A DNA stretch of 52,615 nt from JBNKHG01 sp050290225 (GTDB taxonomy: Bacteria; Pseudomonadota; Gammaproteobacteria; Pseudomonadales; Cellvibrionaceae), in contig JBNKHG010000011.1 of assembly GCA_050290225.1 (NCBI GenBank), positions 1-52,615 on the forward strand, in the 5' to 3' direction. This document shows positions 1 to 7,321 of this stretch, piece after piece. Each line of letters begins with the position of its first letter. Within the stretch, counting starts at the first letter, position 1. A model generated the notes under the pieces. It was given only the letters and a program-made list of their open reading frames with translations. It did not search any database and had not been told where the DNA came from. The position numbers and the translations under genes were made by a program.

Positions 1-111
1 TGGGGATTTTTCATGATTAACCCTTACACTAAACCAAAACAATTTTTCAGAGCCCACCGTCCACTAAAAAACCCTATTTTTACGGAGTATTATACGTTAT
101 GAGGCCACTAA

Positions 112-552
112 ATGACCCACACTAATCCGCGTAGACCCTTATTTTTGTTATTGCTGATGACCACCATCTCCTGCGTAGTGAGTGCAGGTGTTTATAAATG
201 GATTGATGAAAACGGGAAGGTTCATTTTAGTGATAAGAAACCTGCTTGGCTCGAGTCCAAGGAAGTAAAGCTAAAGGTCAATACCTACTCCCATGTATCC
301 TTTGATTCATCGATATACGATGTTGGTAAAAAAGTAGTCATGTACTCAACGGAGTGGTGTAAGTATTGTAGAAAGGCGCGTAAGTACTTCAAGGAGAATC
401 ATATCGCATTTGTTGAGTATGATATTGAGAAGAATGCCAAAGCTAAAAATCGGTATGTGAGAATGGGAGGTTCCGGCGTTCCAGTGATATTGGTTGGAAA
501 TCGGCGTATGAATGGCTTTAGTGTTGAAGGCTTTAAAAGAATATACGAGTAA
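112..552 (+). CDS. Exported DUF4124-glutaredoxin fusion protein
   Basis: This 146-residue protein has a hydrophobic N-terminal segment (about residues 9-25) that reads as a signal peptide or anchor. A short DUF4124-like stretch follows (VYKWIDENGKVHFSD), then a glutaredoxin fold from about residue 73. The redox motif is C83-K-Y-C86, and the cis-proline is in GVPV near residue 124. Glutaredoxins reduce disulfides or mixed disulfides; with an export signal this copy would act in the periplasm or at the membrane. DUF4124 plus glutaredoxin is a recurring gammaproteobacterial architecture of unknown substrate. An upstream ATG at 99 runs into a stop after eight codons, so the ATG at 112 is the start. 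The gene is the first of the + strand accessory series. The family is clear; the physiological partner is not. Confidence 0.85.
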   Translation: MTHTNPRRPLFLLLLMTTISCVVSAGVYKWIDENGKVHFSDKKPAWLESKEVKLKVNTYSHVSFDSSIYDVGKKVVMYSTEWCKYCRKARKYFKENHIAFVEYDIEKNAKAKNRYVRMGGSGVPVILVGNRRMNGFSVEGFKRIYE

Positions 553-623
553 AATGTATAACATCGATATGCCCTCCAACGCCTCTCCTTTTTATGCTTT
601 GGTTCTGCGGTTCTAGCTTTGTC

Positions 624-879
624 GTTAGCCATGCGATGCCGATGAGCGCGCGCCACGTACTGGATGAATTTCCTCTTTTCTGCTTTCATGCTGGGAGCCG
701 CTGCGTTCTCCCACAAACCCTGGGTGCCTGGCGTCTCATTTGACAAGTTCGAAGATATTCTTCACTCCGTTTGTGCTACCGGAATGGGTTTTACATTTTG
801 CATAGGTGTGGTTGCTCGGTTTTTTCAACGAAGACCCAGCAAATCGCTCAAGCTCCGTTATCTAAAAAACCTAAGTTGA
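624..879 (+). pseudogene. Fragment of a small membrane protein (DUF998-like), 3' end lost
   Basis: An open frame from 646 (first ATG 664) encodes two hydrophobic segments with a HSVCATGMGFTFCIGVVARF stretch, which recalls the C-terminal half of DUF998-type membrane proteins. The frame is closed upstream by a stop at 643-645, and it ends exactly where the relic of an IS110 element begins, so it is probably a decayed gene cut by that element. The block opens with GTTAGCC at 624-630, the same heptamer that precedes the acetyltransferase gene at 8481. The family assignment is weak; the fragmentary state is more certain. Confidence 0.35.
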
Positions 880-884
880 CGCCT

Positions 885-1365
885 GTAATCTGTCAGAAAT
901 TCATCTGGCATCAACTAATGCGATTTAACTCCATAGTTCGCATTTCCATCAACTGGCGATGTCTGACCAGTATAACTTTGAGATATATCTGTATCTTTGA
1001 TTATGTCGGCTGCAAGGCCGGTTTCATAATAATCCCAAACTCCGGGAGGAGCCTGGCATCAACTTTGTCTGTTTTCGCCAGTTTTTCTGCGACCCCTGCG
1101 TAACGCCGGACATTGATCGGATTAACAACAATAGCCGGTAATCCTCTCTCAATCGCCAGTTCGAACAGTCATCACTCTTGGCGCCCGTGGCCTCCATGAC
1201 AATGCGTTCGAGTTTGAAACGAGACACTTTTGCGAGCCAACGCTTGATGGCGGTAGGTGTGTTTTCTATTTACCAATACCGACCTCGTTCTTAACAATAG
1301 ATAACCAGTGTGTACTTACTAACGTCCACCCCTATACCAATCCACCTTGTAGCGCCTATGCTCAT
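885..1365 (-). pseudogene. Decayed IS110-family transposase
   Basis: Read on the minus strand from the ATG at 1365, pieces in different frames give IGVDVSKYTLVIYC (the N-terminal DEDD-type catalytic Asp region), then LERIVMEATG, then AGVAEKLAKTDKVDARLLPEFG, and finally HRQLMEMRTMELNRIS. These are the successive conserved blocks of IS110-family transposases. Stops and frameshifts separate them (a stop after VIYC, frame changes near 1170 and 1020), so the protein cannot be made. Only the N-terminal half is present. IS110 enzymes use a DEDD catalytic domain and a bridge RNA to choose targets. The element interrupts the accessory gene series and probably truncated the membrane-protein fragment at 624-879. 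Confidence 0.75.
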
Positions 1366-1560
1366 TGCGATAGATCCTCATCCTTGCTACATTCGGGCTC
1401 GAGGCCCATTCCACTGTCCGAGTTTTACAATAGGGGTCGGCGTGATGCCACACGCTTGTTAACGGGCCAGGTAGAACCTGCGCCTACCAGGCAACGAGCT
1501 ATCGCACCGCTAACTTGCCGCACCAAGTTACGGGCCGCAATTTAACAGAATACAAGGGAA
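1366..1560 (-). mobile_element. Non-coding flank of the IS110 relic
   Basis: This roughly 195-base stretch lies upstream of the transposase relic and has no open frame of its own. In the IS110 group the non-coding end upstream of the transposase normally encodes the bridge RNA, so this is where a relic of that RNA would be. I cannot fold it reliably. Repeated short words such as GTTAACGGGCC and GCTAACTTGCC occur here. The outer boundary near 1560 is a guess. Confidence 0.35.
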
Positions 1561-1639
1561 TTGAACCCTACAACACAATGCACCCGACAAACTGGTGATT
1601 GCGACCTTAGGCTACCAATTCACAAACACAGGAATAAAA

Positions 1640-2416
1640 ATGAACAAACTTGTAAAAATCTTATTAGGTGTAGTCGGGGTATTCATTCTAGCTATAGTAG
1701 CCATTTTCTTTTTTACCGCCGACATGGTTACTTCGGCAGATGAATTCTTTGCTGCTGTAAAAGATAGGGATATGAAGAAGGCATATACCTATTTATCTGA
1801 AGATTTTCAGGCCAGCACAAATCAGGCTGACCTGGAGGCATACCTTGAAAAGAACCTTATCCACAAGTTCAAGGAAGCAAGTTGGGAATCTCGCTCAATT
1901 AATGGAGGGCGTGGGCACCTGGTTGGCTCTATCACTACAGAATCTGGTGGAGTCGTACCTATCACACTAGATTTCGTCAAAGGCGATAATGGATGGAAAA
2001 TCTATTCTATTCAAAAGCCATCTTCAGGCATTCAGGAAGAATCATCTCCCATCCAAATTCCATCAGAGCAAGAGCAAATTCAACTTGTTGCAGAAGCCAT
2101 GCACATATTCGCTGACTCTGTCAATGATCAGAGTATGGCTAAGTTTCATTCGCATGTGTCCAATTTATGGCAACAACAATTCACCATTGAAAAATTCGAT
2201 GAGGCATTTGGCGAGTTTTACAACATAGGTGTTGATCTAACCATTTTGGATAACTACAGCCCACAATTTAAGTCTAAACCCAGTATCGATGAAAACGGGG
2301 TTTTAATTATTTCTGGCTATTATCCGACTAAGCCAAATCAAGTCCACTTCGTACAAAAATACATTTACGAAGGGCTTGGGTGGAAGTTAATGGGTTTCAG
2401 CACAAATATACAATAA
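1640..2416 (+). CDS. Membrane-anchored protein with two NTF2-like domains
   Basis: The ATG at 1640 has an AGGA ribosome site just upstream and opens with a clean N-terminal membrane segment (KLVKILLGVVGVFILAIVAIFFF). The in-frame start 45 bases earlier has no such support, so I prefer 1640, giving 258 residues. The rest appears to be two domains of the cystatin/NTF2-like kind. The first (about residues 32-130) contains a DEFFAAVKDRDMKKAYTYLS helix and a GWKIYSI strand. The second (about 150-258) repeats the pattern with GLGWKLMGF at its end. Such small alpha+beta domains occur in many secreted or lipoprotein-like proteins without known ligand. No enzymatic residues are recognisable. The gene is followed by an attC-like fold at 2417-2478. 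Confidence 0.7.
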   Translation: MNKLVKILLGVVGVFILAIVAIFFFTADMVTSADEFFAAVKDRDMKKAYTYLSEDFQASTNQADLEAYLEKNLIHKFKEASWESRSINGGRGHLVGSITTESGGVVPITLDFVKGDNGWKIYSIQKPSSGIQEESSPIQIPSEQEQIQLVAEAMHIFADSVNDQSMAKFHSHVSNLWQQQFTIEKFDEAFGEFYNIGVDLTILDNYSPQFKSKPSIDENGVLIISGYYPTKPNQVHFVQKYIYEGLGWKLMGFSTNIQ

Positions 2417-2478
2417 GGCTTATCAATTCAAAGCACTCGGACACCGCAAAACTGTACCGGTGTTTAAAACGTTAGGAC
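2417..2478. repeat. Degenerate attC-like site A
   Basis: Directly after the stop codon the sequence starts GGCTTATCAATTCAAAGC and ends TTTAAAACGTTAGGAC. Between them is a perfect 6-bp stem, ACACCG (2441-2446) with CGGTGT (2458-2463). Integron attC sites have the pattern RYYYAAC, a TCAAGC-like inner box, a stem-loop, then a TTAANNCGTTAGRY-like end; order, spacing and about 60-bp length match here with mismatches in the cores. This supports the neighbouring gene having arrived as a cassette. The call is by eye. Confidence 0.5.
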
Positions 2479-2523
2479 GCTGCGCAAAGAGTTGAGGTCA
2501 AAGGGTGTTGACTGCGTCCTAAC
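2471..2523. repeat. Perfect 10-bp inverted repeat
   Basis: GTTAGGACGC at 2471-2480 is the exact reverse complement of GCGTCCTAAC at 2514-2523, with 33 bases between. The left arm is also the right core of attC-like site A, and the right arm has the shape of an attC left core (TCCTAAC). The unit therefore looks like a tiny ORF-less cassette or back-to-back recombination sites. A simple transcriptional hairpin is the alternative; there is no T-run after it. Confidence 0.55.
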
Positions 2524-2537
2524 GAATAAGGATATAC

Positions 2538-3185
2538 ATGAAGAATCCTCTATTATTACTTGCAATTCCACTTCTATTACAAGCATGTGCTACGGTAAAC
2601 CATAGTTCCAACCAATCTTCAAAATCGTCTTACGTTCTTAGATACGGTTTTTATTCCTATAGCTACCATAAAATCGAAAATTACAAGTACGAGAATGGTT
2701 TAAATCTAATATTTCCTTCGATTCCCGGTGCCATATTTGGCAATCCAACCAGTGACATATTGGCCGTTTCGCCGGTCAGCAGTGACTACACATTTCGTCT
2801 CAATATTCCAAATAACCTTGAAAAGAAAGCCAAGCGTCTCTCCGATAATAGATTAGAAATAGTACCTTCCAACACTAAAGTGTTGAGACTGGGTACTTTC
2901 CATTTGAGCCTTTCTCATCAAGATCAAATTGGCGGTGGAGGGTTTATCAACACAGAAAGTGGTGATTTCCTGATCCTAATGTATTTTTCCAATCCGGCAG
3001 AAGTAAAAGGGACGGTGAAGGTAGGCAACGATTGGTACGATCACCAAATATCTATCTCTAAACCAGGTTGGAGTTGGATCAAATTATCCGAGTTATCAGC
3101 CAATACCTATCAACTATCCGTGTTTTCTGGCGATCTAAGTACTATTGAGTTTTGCGTGCTTGTTGAAAATTTAATCAACACATGA
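2538..3185 (+). CDS. Putative lipoprotein of unknown function
   Basis: The 215-residue product starts with a lipoprotein signal peptide, MKNPLLLLAIPLLLQAC, with the lipidated cysteine at residue 17. An AAGGA ribosome site precedes the ATG. The mature part is rich in Ser, Tyr and beta-strand-like stretches (for example TFRLNIPNN and VKGTVKVGNDWYDHQISI), which suggests a small periplasmic or outer-membrane-attached beta domain. I recognise no named family and no catalytic motif. It lies between attC-like spacers in the cassette-like region. Confidence 0.7.
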   Translation: MKNPLLLLAIPLLLQACATVNHSSNQSSKSSYVLRYGFYSYSYHKIENYKYENGLNLIFPSIPGAIFGNPTSDILAVSPVSSDYTFRLNIPNNLEKKAKRLSDNRLEIVPSNTKVLRLGTFHLSLSHQDQIGGGGFINTESGDFLILMYFSNPAEVKGTVKVGNDWYDHQISISKPGWSWIKLSELSANTYQLSVFSGDLSTIEFCVLVENLINT

Positions 3186-3269
3186 TGCTTAATGAGTGAA
3201 TCAACCCCGCTCCTATGGCACCGGACTTCCACAAGCTACGGGCGTTAATCATTAGGAGAATATCGCGCA

Positions 3270-3899
3270 ATGAGCAGCTTTGAAAAAGATTTTCTGAAGG
3301 ACTACTTACAGTTTGGATTGGGCTCGATGCCGAAATCTGATATTGACGCTTTGGTAATGCATTTACTCGATAAATACGGTCATGAGGGTTCACCACCTTT
3401 AGCTCAGTATAAAAACCAGACTGTAAGTGAAAAATTACGTACTCCTGTTGCTAAAATCAAGAAACTGAGATACGACGCGGCTTTAAAATTTGGCGGCAGG
3501 GTAGAAGATCAGGCCAGGGCAAGACTTCTCGCCGCATTGAGTGATGCAACTCTGGAGACCGAAGGCAGCAAAATATGTCTCATCATTGAAGACTCTCTTG
3601 CAAAAAACTGGCTTCAAGGTCAGTTGAAAAACAATCAATTGATATTTGAGCACAGTTTTAACACTGAAATCATTAAGGTAAGTGCTGGCGGTTTGTTTTC
3701 AGTCCTAAAAGAGTTCTTTGATCCAGATGAGATAAATAAATTCGAAAAAGGTTATGAAAAATCAAAAAAAGAAGCGAATGCTGATACAATGAGAAATACA
3801 TTCAAGAACGTCGCCAAGAAATTCGCAGAAGCAGCCGCAAAAAAAGCCGGCGCAGATGTAGTTGCTATATTTAAAGCACAAATTACAGGCGCACTGTAA
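3270..3899 (+). CDS. Unrecognised soluble protein, Lys/Ala-rich helical C-terminus
   Basis: This 209-residue protein has no signal peptide and no membrane segment, so it is probably cytoplasmic. The N-terminal part (residues 1-110) is mixed, with conserved-looking words such as YGHEGSPPLAQYKNQTVSEKLRTP. The middle (about 110-150) looks beta-alpha. The last 60 residues are strongly helical and rich in Lys and Ala (KNVAKKFAEAAAKKAGADVV). A GGAG ribosome site lies ahead of the ATG. I do not recognise the family and assign no function. It sits between two attC-like spacers. Confidence 0.65.
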   Translation: MSSFEKDFLKDYLQFGLGSMPKSDIDALVMHLLDKYGHEGSPPLAQYKNQTVSEKLRTPVAKIKKLRYDAALKFGGRVEDQARARLLAALSDATLETEGSKICLIIEDSLAKNWLQGQLKNNQLIFEHSFNTEIIKVSAGGLFSVLKEFFDPDEINKFEKGYEKSKKEANADTMRNTFKNVAKKFAEAAAKKAGADVVAIFKAQITGAL

Positions 3900-3901
3900 A
3901 T

Positions 3902-3961
3902 GGTTGACAAGTCAAAGTAATCGGCCCTTGCTACGCCCGGCCGATATTTGAGGCGTCGGGC
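3902..3961. repeat. Degenerate attC-like site C
   Basis: The spacer after the 3270-3899 gene reads GGTTGACAAGTCAAAGTAA, then TCGGCC (3921-3926) paired with GGCCGA (3939-3944), then TATTTGAGGCGTCGGGC. TCAAAGTAATCGGCC (3912-3926) pairs with GGCCGATATTTGA (3939-3951) with one or two unpaired bases, the classic attC asymmetry. The right core GTCGGGC differs from GTTRRRY at one position. Length is 60 bp, normal for attC. This is one of the clearest of the set. Confidence 0.55.
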
Positions 3962-3981
3962 TTACAAGAAGGAGATCAGAA

Positions 3982-4485
3982 ATGAATCCGGGTTCTGTAA
4001 AATTATGCGGAAAATGTAGTTGCGGTCATGTTCGCTATCATATGACTTCGCAGCCCATAATTGTCCATTGCTGTCACTGCACGTGGTGTCAGCGTGAGAC
4101 AGGAACAGCCTTTGCGCTAAATGCGGTAATAGAAGCAAGTGCTGTAAAAATTGAAACCGGAGAGTGCGAGATTATCAACACGCCATCACAAAGTGGTAAT
4201 GGGCAAAAAATCGCTCGGTGTCCCAAATGTCGCGTGGCGGTCTGGAGCCATTATTATCAGGCTGGGCCTAATATTTTCTTCATTCGTGTCGGAACACTTG
4301 ACCACCCGGAAAATTTACCTCCTGATATTCATATTTATACTTCGACAAAACAACCTTGGGTAATTATTCCGGAGGGCACACCCTCGACTTTGGAATTCTA
4401 TAATCCACCCGAAGTTTGGACTCCTGAAAATCTACAAAGATTCATGGATGCGAAGGCGTTGGGTAATCACCCCGGCCATTACTGA
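3982..4485 (+). CDS. GFA/CENP-V family zinc protein
   Basis: The 167-residue protein has the cysteine pattern of the GFA (glutathione-dependent formaldehyde-activating enzyme-like) fold: C9-x2-C12-x-C14-G, HCCHCTWCQRETG (residues 29-41) and a later CPKCRVAVWS motif. These cysteines bind two zinc ions in the family. Members are small cytosolic proteins linked to S-hydroxymethylglutathione formation or are uncharacterised, so the exact reaction cannot be stated. A strong AAGGAG site lies nine to ten bases before the ATG. The length is slightly above the usual 120-150 because of a C-terminal extension rich in Pro. It is a single-gene unit in the cassette-like series. Confidence 0.85.
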   Translation: MNPGSVKLCGKCSCGHVRYHMTSQPIIVHCCHCTWCQRETGTAFALNAVIEASAVKIETGECEIINTPSQSGNGQKIARCPKCRVAVWSHYYQAGPNIFFIRVGTLDHPENLPPDIHIYTSTKQPWVIIPEGTPSTLEFYNPPEVWTPENLQRFMDAKALGNHPGHY

Positions 4486-4532
4486 CCGGGGCACAGCCGA
4501 GCGCCAATGTATCGGTTAATTGAGGCATTAAT
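4486..4532. repeat. Possible weak attC-like spacer
   Basis: Between the GFA and SUKH genes the spacer contains CCGA...TCGG (4497-4500 with 4512-4515) followed by TTAATTGAGGCATTAAT. The ending resembles the TTGAGGCGTCGGGC end of site C. The left core is not clear. I list it as a weak member of the series. Confidence 0.3.
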
Positions 4533-4546
4533 AAAGAGGCAGAAAT

Positions 4547-4969
4547 ATGGCATTTCCAGTTGAAGAGAAATTTATTGAAATGGCTGAAGCTGAATTGGGC
4601 GTCAGGTTCCCCGAGTCTTTTCGAAGAAAAATGATGGCGCTCAATGGGGGGTGTGTACAGCTCCCAGATGAGGAAGAAATGGATGAGGATGAAGTGACCT
4701 ATTATGAACTTAACCCGTTCTATGATACGTCTGACCCAAAAAGAATAAAAAGAACCCTCAATAGCCTTGTACATGAAACAAAAACCTATCGTGAGCAATA
4801 CGGTTTGCCTCAAAACTTGATTGTCCTCGCAGATAGTGACGGAGACTTACTCGTTTATAAAATCGAAGAAGACGGAAAAATTGATCCTACAGTTTATTGG
4901 CGTGACCGTGACACTGAAGAACTGGTAATTGTCGCCGATGATTTTAGCGAACTCAAAGAGGTCGAATAG
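4547..4969 (+). CDS. SMI1/KNR4 (SUKH) family protein
   Basis: The 140-residue acidic protein shows the SUKH signature: an N-terminal helix followed by LGVRFPESFRRKMMALNGG (about residues 18-36), then an acidic loop, and LIVLADSDGDLLVYKI (about 93-108). SUKH proteins are small cytosolic single-domain proteins; many serve as immunity proteins to nuclease or deaminase toxins, others are orphan. No toxin gene lies beside it here, so it is either an orphan immunity gene or has another role. The ATG is preceded by an AGAGGCAG stretch. It stands alone between spacers, as a cassette gene would. Confidence 0.85.
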   Translation: MAFPVEEKFIEMAEAELGVRFPESFRRKMMALNGGCVQLPDEEEMDEDEVTYYELNPFYDTSDPKRIKRTLNSLVHETKTYREQYGLPQNLIVLADSDGDLLVYKIEEDGKIDPTVYWRDRDTEELVIVADDFSELKEVE

Positions 4970-5044
4970 AAACTTGGGATAACCAGGATACTTCTTACGT
5001 CGCATCTGGAACCAAAGCGCAAGGCGTAAAAGCAGGCAATAGAA

Positions 5045-6007
5045 ATGCATACACACACTCTCGAAAACTGGCAACACAGCCATGATTATTCTGTAAAGAA
5101 TGATAGAGGCGAGCAAAGGACGCAATATGTCCTGATACTCACAGCTGTAACCATGGTTGTAGAAATCATTGCTGGCGGTATATACGGGTCGATGGCCCTT
5201 ATAGCTGATGGCTGGCACATGGGTACGCATGTGGCCGCGTTTATGATTACGGTTTTTGCTTATCGCTATGCTCGAAAACATGCAACTAATCCCGCCTACG
5301 CTTTCGGGACCGGAAAAGTAAATGTTTTGGGTGGATTTGCCAGCGCCATAGCGTTAGCGGTTGTTGCCCTGGTTATGCTGGTAGAGTCATTGCAGAGAAT
5401 AGTAGAACCTCAAGCAATTCATTTTAATCAAGCCATTTTCGTTGCATGCTTTGGCTTATTTATTAATCTGGTCAGTGCATTTCTACTGAAAGAAGATCAT
5501 AGCCACACTCATCATCACGATCATGATCATGGACATCACCATCACCATGACCACAATTTACAAGCAGCCTATCTACATGTGCTTGCAGATGCCATGACGT
5601 CCTTACTCGCTGTCGTGGCTTTGTTATCAGGCAAATTATTGGGGTGGAATTGGCTTGACCCTGTAATGGGAATTGTTGGTGCAATTATCATTACGCGTTG
5701 GTCCTATGGTCTTCTAAAACAAACAAGCCCTGTGCTATTGGATGCAAGCATAGAAAAAGACTATCAACAGGCAATTGCAGACGCCATTGAGAATGAAGCC
5801 GATAATAGAGTTTCTGACATTCATGTTTGGAAAGTGAGCGCAAATCACTATGCGGCAATAATTGCTTTGGTTACTCACCACCCAAATTCAACGCAGCATT
5901 ACAAAAGGCTGTTAAAAGGGTTTAAAAAATTATCTCATGTCACAATTGAGGTAAACGCGTGCAAGGGAGACCCTTGCATCGAGCTCAAATCACATCGTGA
6001 CTCATAA
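5045..6007 (+). CDS. dmeF: CDF-family cation efflux transporter, DmeF-like
   Basis: This 320-residue protein belongs to the cation diffusion facilitator family. It shows about six membrane segments, the metal-site motif ALIADGWHMGTH (residues 50-61), a His-rich cytoplasmic loop (HSHTHHHDHDHGHHHHHDH) between TM4 and TM5, a second site near HVLADAMTSLLA, and a C-terminal cytoplasmic domain with SDIHVWKVS. GWHMGTH in place of the usual HxxxD pattern and the N-terminal MHTHTLENWQHSHDY mark the DmeF subfamily, which exports cobalt and nickel by proton antiport. No RcnR/DmeR-type regulator gene precedes it, in contrast to many dmeF loci. An attC-like site follows. Confidence 0.9.
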   Translation: MHTHTLENWQHSHDYSVKNDRGEQRTQYVLILTAVTMVVEIIAGGIYGSMALIADGWHMGTHVAAFMITVFAYRYARKHATNPAYAFGTGKVNVLGGFASAIALAVVALVMLVESLQRIVEPQAIHFNQAIFVACFGLFINLVSAFLLKEDHSHTHHHDHDHGHHHHHDHNLQAAYLHVLADAMTSLLAVVALLSGKLLGWNWLDPVMGIVGAIIITRWSYGLLKQTSPVLLDASIEKDYQQAIADAIENEADNRVSDIHVWKVSANHYAAIIALVTHHPNSTQHYKRLLKGFKKLSHVTIEVNACKGDPCIELKSHRDS

Positions 6008-6086
6008 TCGCTTGCACCCGGACAGCCAAAAGCGCCGAACCTTTGTCGCGCTGCTTTTGGTGTCAGGTGATGCGAGGCATAAGGCG
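6003..6086. repeat. Degenerate attC-like site E
   Basis: After the dmeF stop, CCAAAAGCGC (6026-6035) pairs with GCGC-TG-CTTTTGG (6048-6060), leaving a 2-base bulge. The pairing continues outward between GCTTGCACCCGGACAG and TGTCAGGTGATGCGAGGC. The ends CATAATCGC and GAGGCATAAGGC occupy the places of the attC cores (consensus CCTAAC and GCGTTAGGC) with a few changes. The long imperfect stem with a bulge is characteristic of attC. Confidence 0.55.
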
Positions 6087-6087
6087 A

Positions 6088-6204
6088 ATGGGAAACTCAA
6101 TGGAAGAGATCAAACAACCAGTAAATTCTCATCATGCGTACCATGCACACATTTATTTTGAAGAGAAAACCGCTAAGCGCCAAAAAAGTATAACGCAGGA
6201 ATAG
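6088..6204 (+). pseudogene. N-terminal relic of a DOPA 4,5-dioxygenase family gene
   Basis: A 38-codon frame begins MGNSMEEIKQPVN and then reads SHHAYHAHIYFEEKTA, the conserved opening of DOPA 4,5-dioxygenase-like proteins (YHAHVYF, with metal-binding histidines). The family is normally about 110-120 residues. Here the frame departs from the family after KTAKRQ and stops at TAG 6202-6204, and no continuation is visible downstream. It is therefore a truncated copy, which starts immediately after attC-like site E as a cassette gene would. Confidence 0.6.
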
Positions 6205-6323
6205 TGAACTCCCCCCCGACTTTTGGCCCAACTTGAATCTTATCGAATCCACCGGGTACAGGCTGTCTCATGCAGAAGGAAATATTTGCACGTCTCTTAG
6301 CCAGCCGGATTAATGCACTTTCT

Positions 6324-7211
6324 TCAGGTCGACTTTATAGTTCGCAACCAATTCAGGAATTCCTGTTTCATTCCATATCGTCCCGTATGGCTTGGCCATA
6401 CCGCATAGTAGCGTTTCCCAGTCGGCAACTTGAACTGCTCACCAAAAGGTGCGACCAGCCTGCCTTCCAGGAGCAATGCATCAACCATTGGGTTGCGCCC
6501 CATCGCTATGCCTTGGCCAGACAGGGCAGCGTTCACAACGTAGTCGAATGAGTTGAGTTTTTTACGGTTCGCGGCCGGAGGCAAACACAGCCCAAACTGT
6601 TTGCACCAGTTCCGCCATTCCTCGGGATGAAGCTCGTTCTCTATTAACCAGGTGTTATTCACCAGGTAATCCCAGCCCTTCGCTTGCAGGTCTTCAGCCA
6701 CTTTCGGTGCCATTACTGGATAAGTGTACTCCTCCCACAAGGGAAGCCACTCGCATCCACGCCAGTTAGGATACGCGACCAGCCTAATACCAAAGTCAAT
6801 ACGCTCTTTTTCAAGGTCGCAGACACGCAGGGTCGACAGGATTGATACCTCCACTTGTCGATTGCGTTCGTAAAAACTCCACAGTGTCGGTGCCAGCCAC
6901 AATGTCGCCAGTGAAGGCGGCAAGGTTAGCGTAATGCACTCCCGGGAATCTGTGCGAAGTTCTTGAACCGCTTCTTCCAATTGCTTCACAGCCACGCTGG
7001 CTTTTTGGTAAAAGCGCTCTCCCGCTTTGGTCAAGACTGGGCCATTACGTCCTCGATCCATTAACCGCATACCGAGAACTTCTTCCAGTTTGCGAATCTG
7101 GTGACTGACCGCAGACTCAGTGATGGATAGTGCTTCCGCGGCCTTGTGAAATCGACCGAGGTCAACGACGGCTAGAAATGCCTGCACCGTGTTAATCGGG
7201 GGAAGAGTCAT
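6324..7211 (-). CDS. LysR-family transcriptional regulator (GcvA-like)
   Basis: The 295-residue protein has the LysR layout: a winged helix-turn-helix at the N-terminus (FHKAAEALSITESAVSHQIR near residues 21-41, then KLEEVLGMRLMDR) and a periplasmic-binding-protein-like effector domain from about residue 90. The sequence around LPPSLATLWLAPTLWSF and the C-terminal part recall the GcvA branch. The gene is divergent from the alpha/beta hydrolase gene at 7322 with 110 bases between, the usual arrangement for a LysR regulator and its target. The intergenic palindrome at 7251-7260 is a candidate operator half. The effector is unknown. Confidence 0.9.
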   Translation of the reverse strand: MTLPPINTVQAFLAVVDLGRFHKAAEALSITESAVSHQIRKLEEVLGMRLMDRGRNGPVLTKAGERFYQKASVAVKQLEEAVQELRTDSRECITLTLPPSLATLWLAPTLWSFYERNRQVEVSILSTLRVCDLEKERIDFGIRLVAYPNWRGCEWLPLWEEYTYPVMAPKVAEDLQAKGWDYLVNNTWLIENELHPEEWRNWCKQFGLCLPPAANRKKLNSFDYVVNAALSGQGIAMGRNPMVDALLLEGRLVAPFGEQFKLPTGKRYYAVWPSHTGRYGMKQEFLNWLRTIKST

Positions 7212-7250
7212 AGGCTGTTAATTACCTGAAGGAATTTCATGCTAGATTGA

Positions 7251-7260
7251 TGATTAATCA
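7251..7260. promoter_or_regulatory. Palindrome in the lysR/hydrolase divergent promoter
   Basis: TGATTAATCA is a perfect 10-bp palindrome in the 110-base space between the two divergent starts. LysR-type operators are AT-rich dyads of about this kind. It is a candidate recognition site for the adjacent regulator; nothing in the sequence proves binding. Confidence 0.4.
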
Positions 7261-7321
7261 CTTATTATCGCCAGTATAACGGCTTATTCTCGCGAAAAAC
7301 TATTGTTTTCGAGGACCAATC

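Noticed and set aside
5505..5565. CAT/CAC-rich stretch as a repeat element
   Set aside because: It codes the His-rich metal loop of the DmeF transporter and needs no further explanation.
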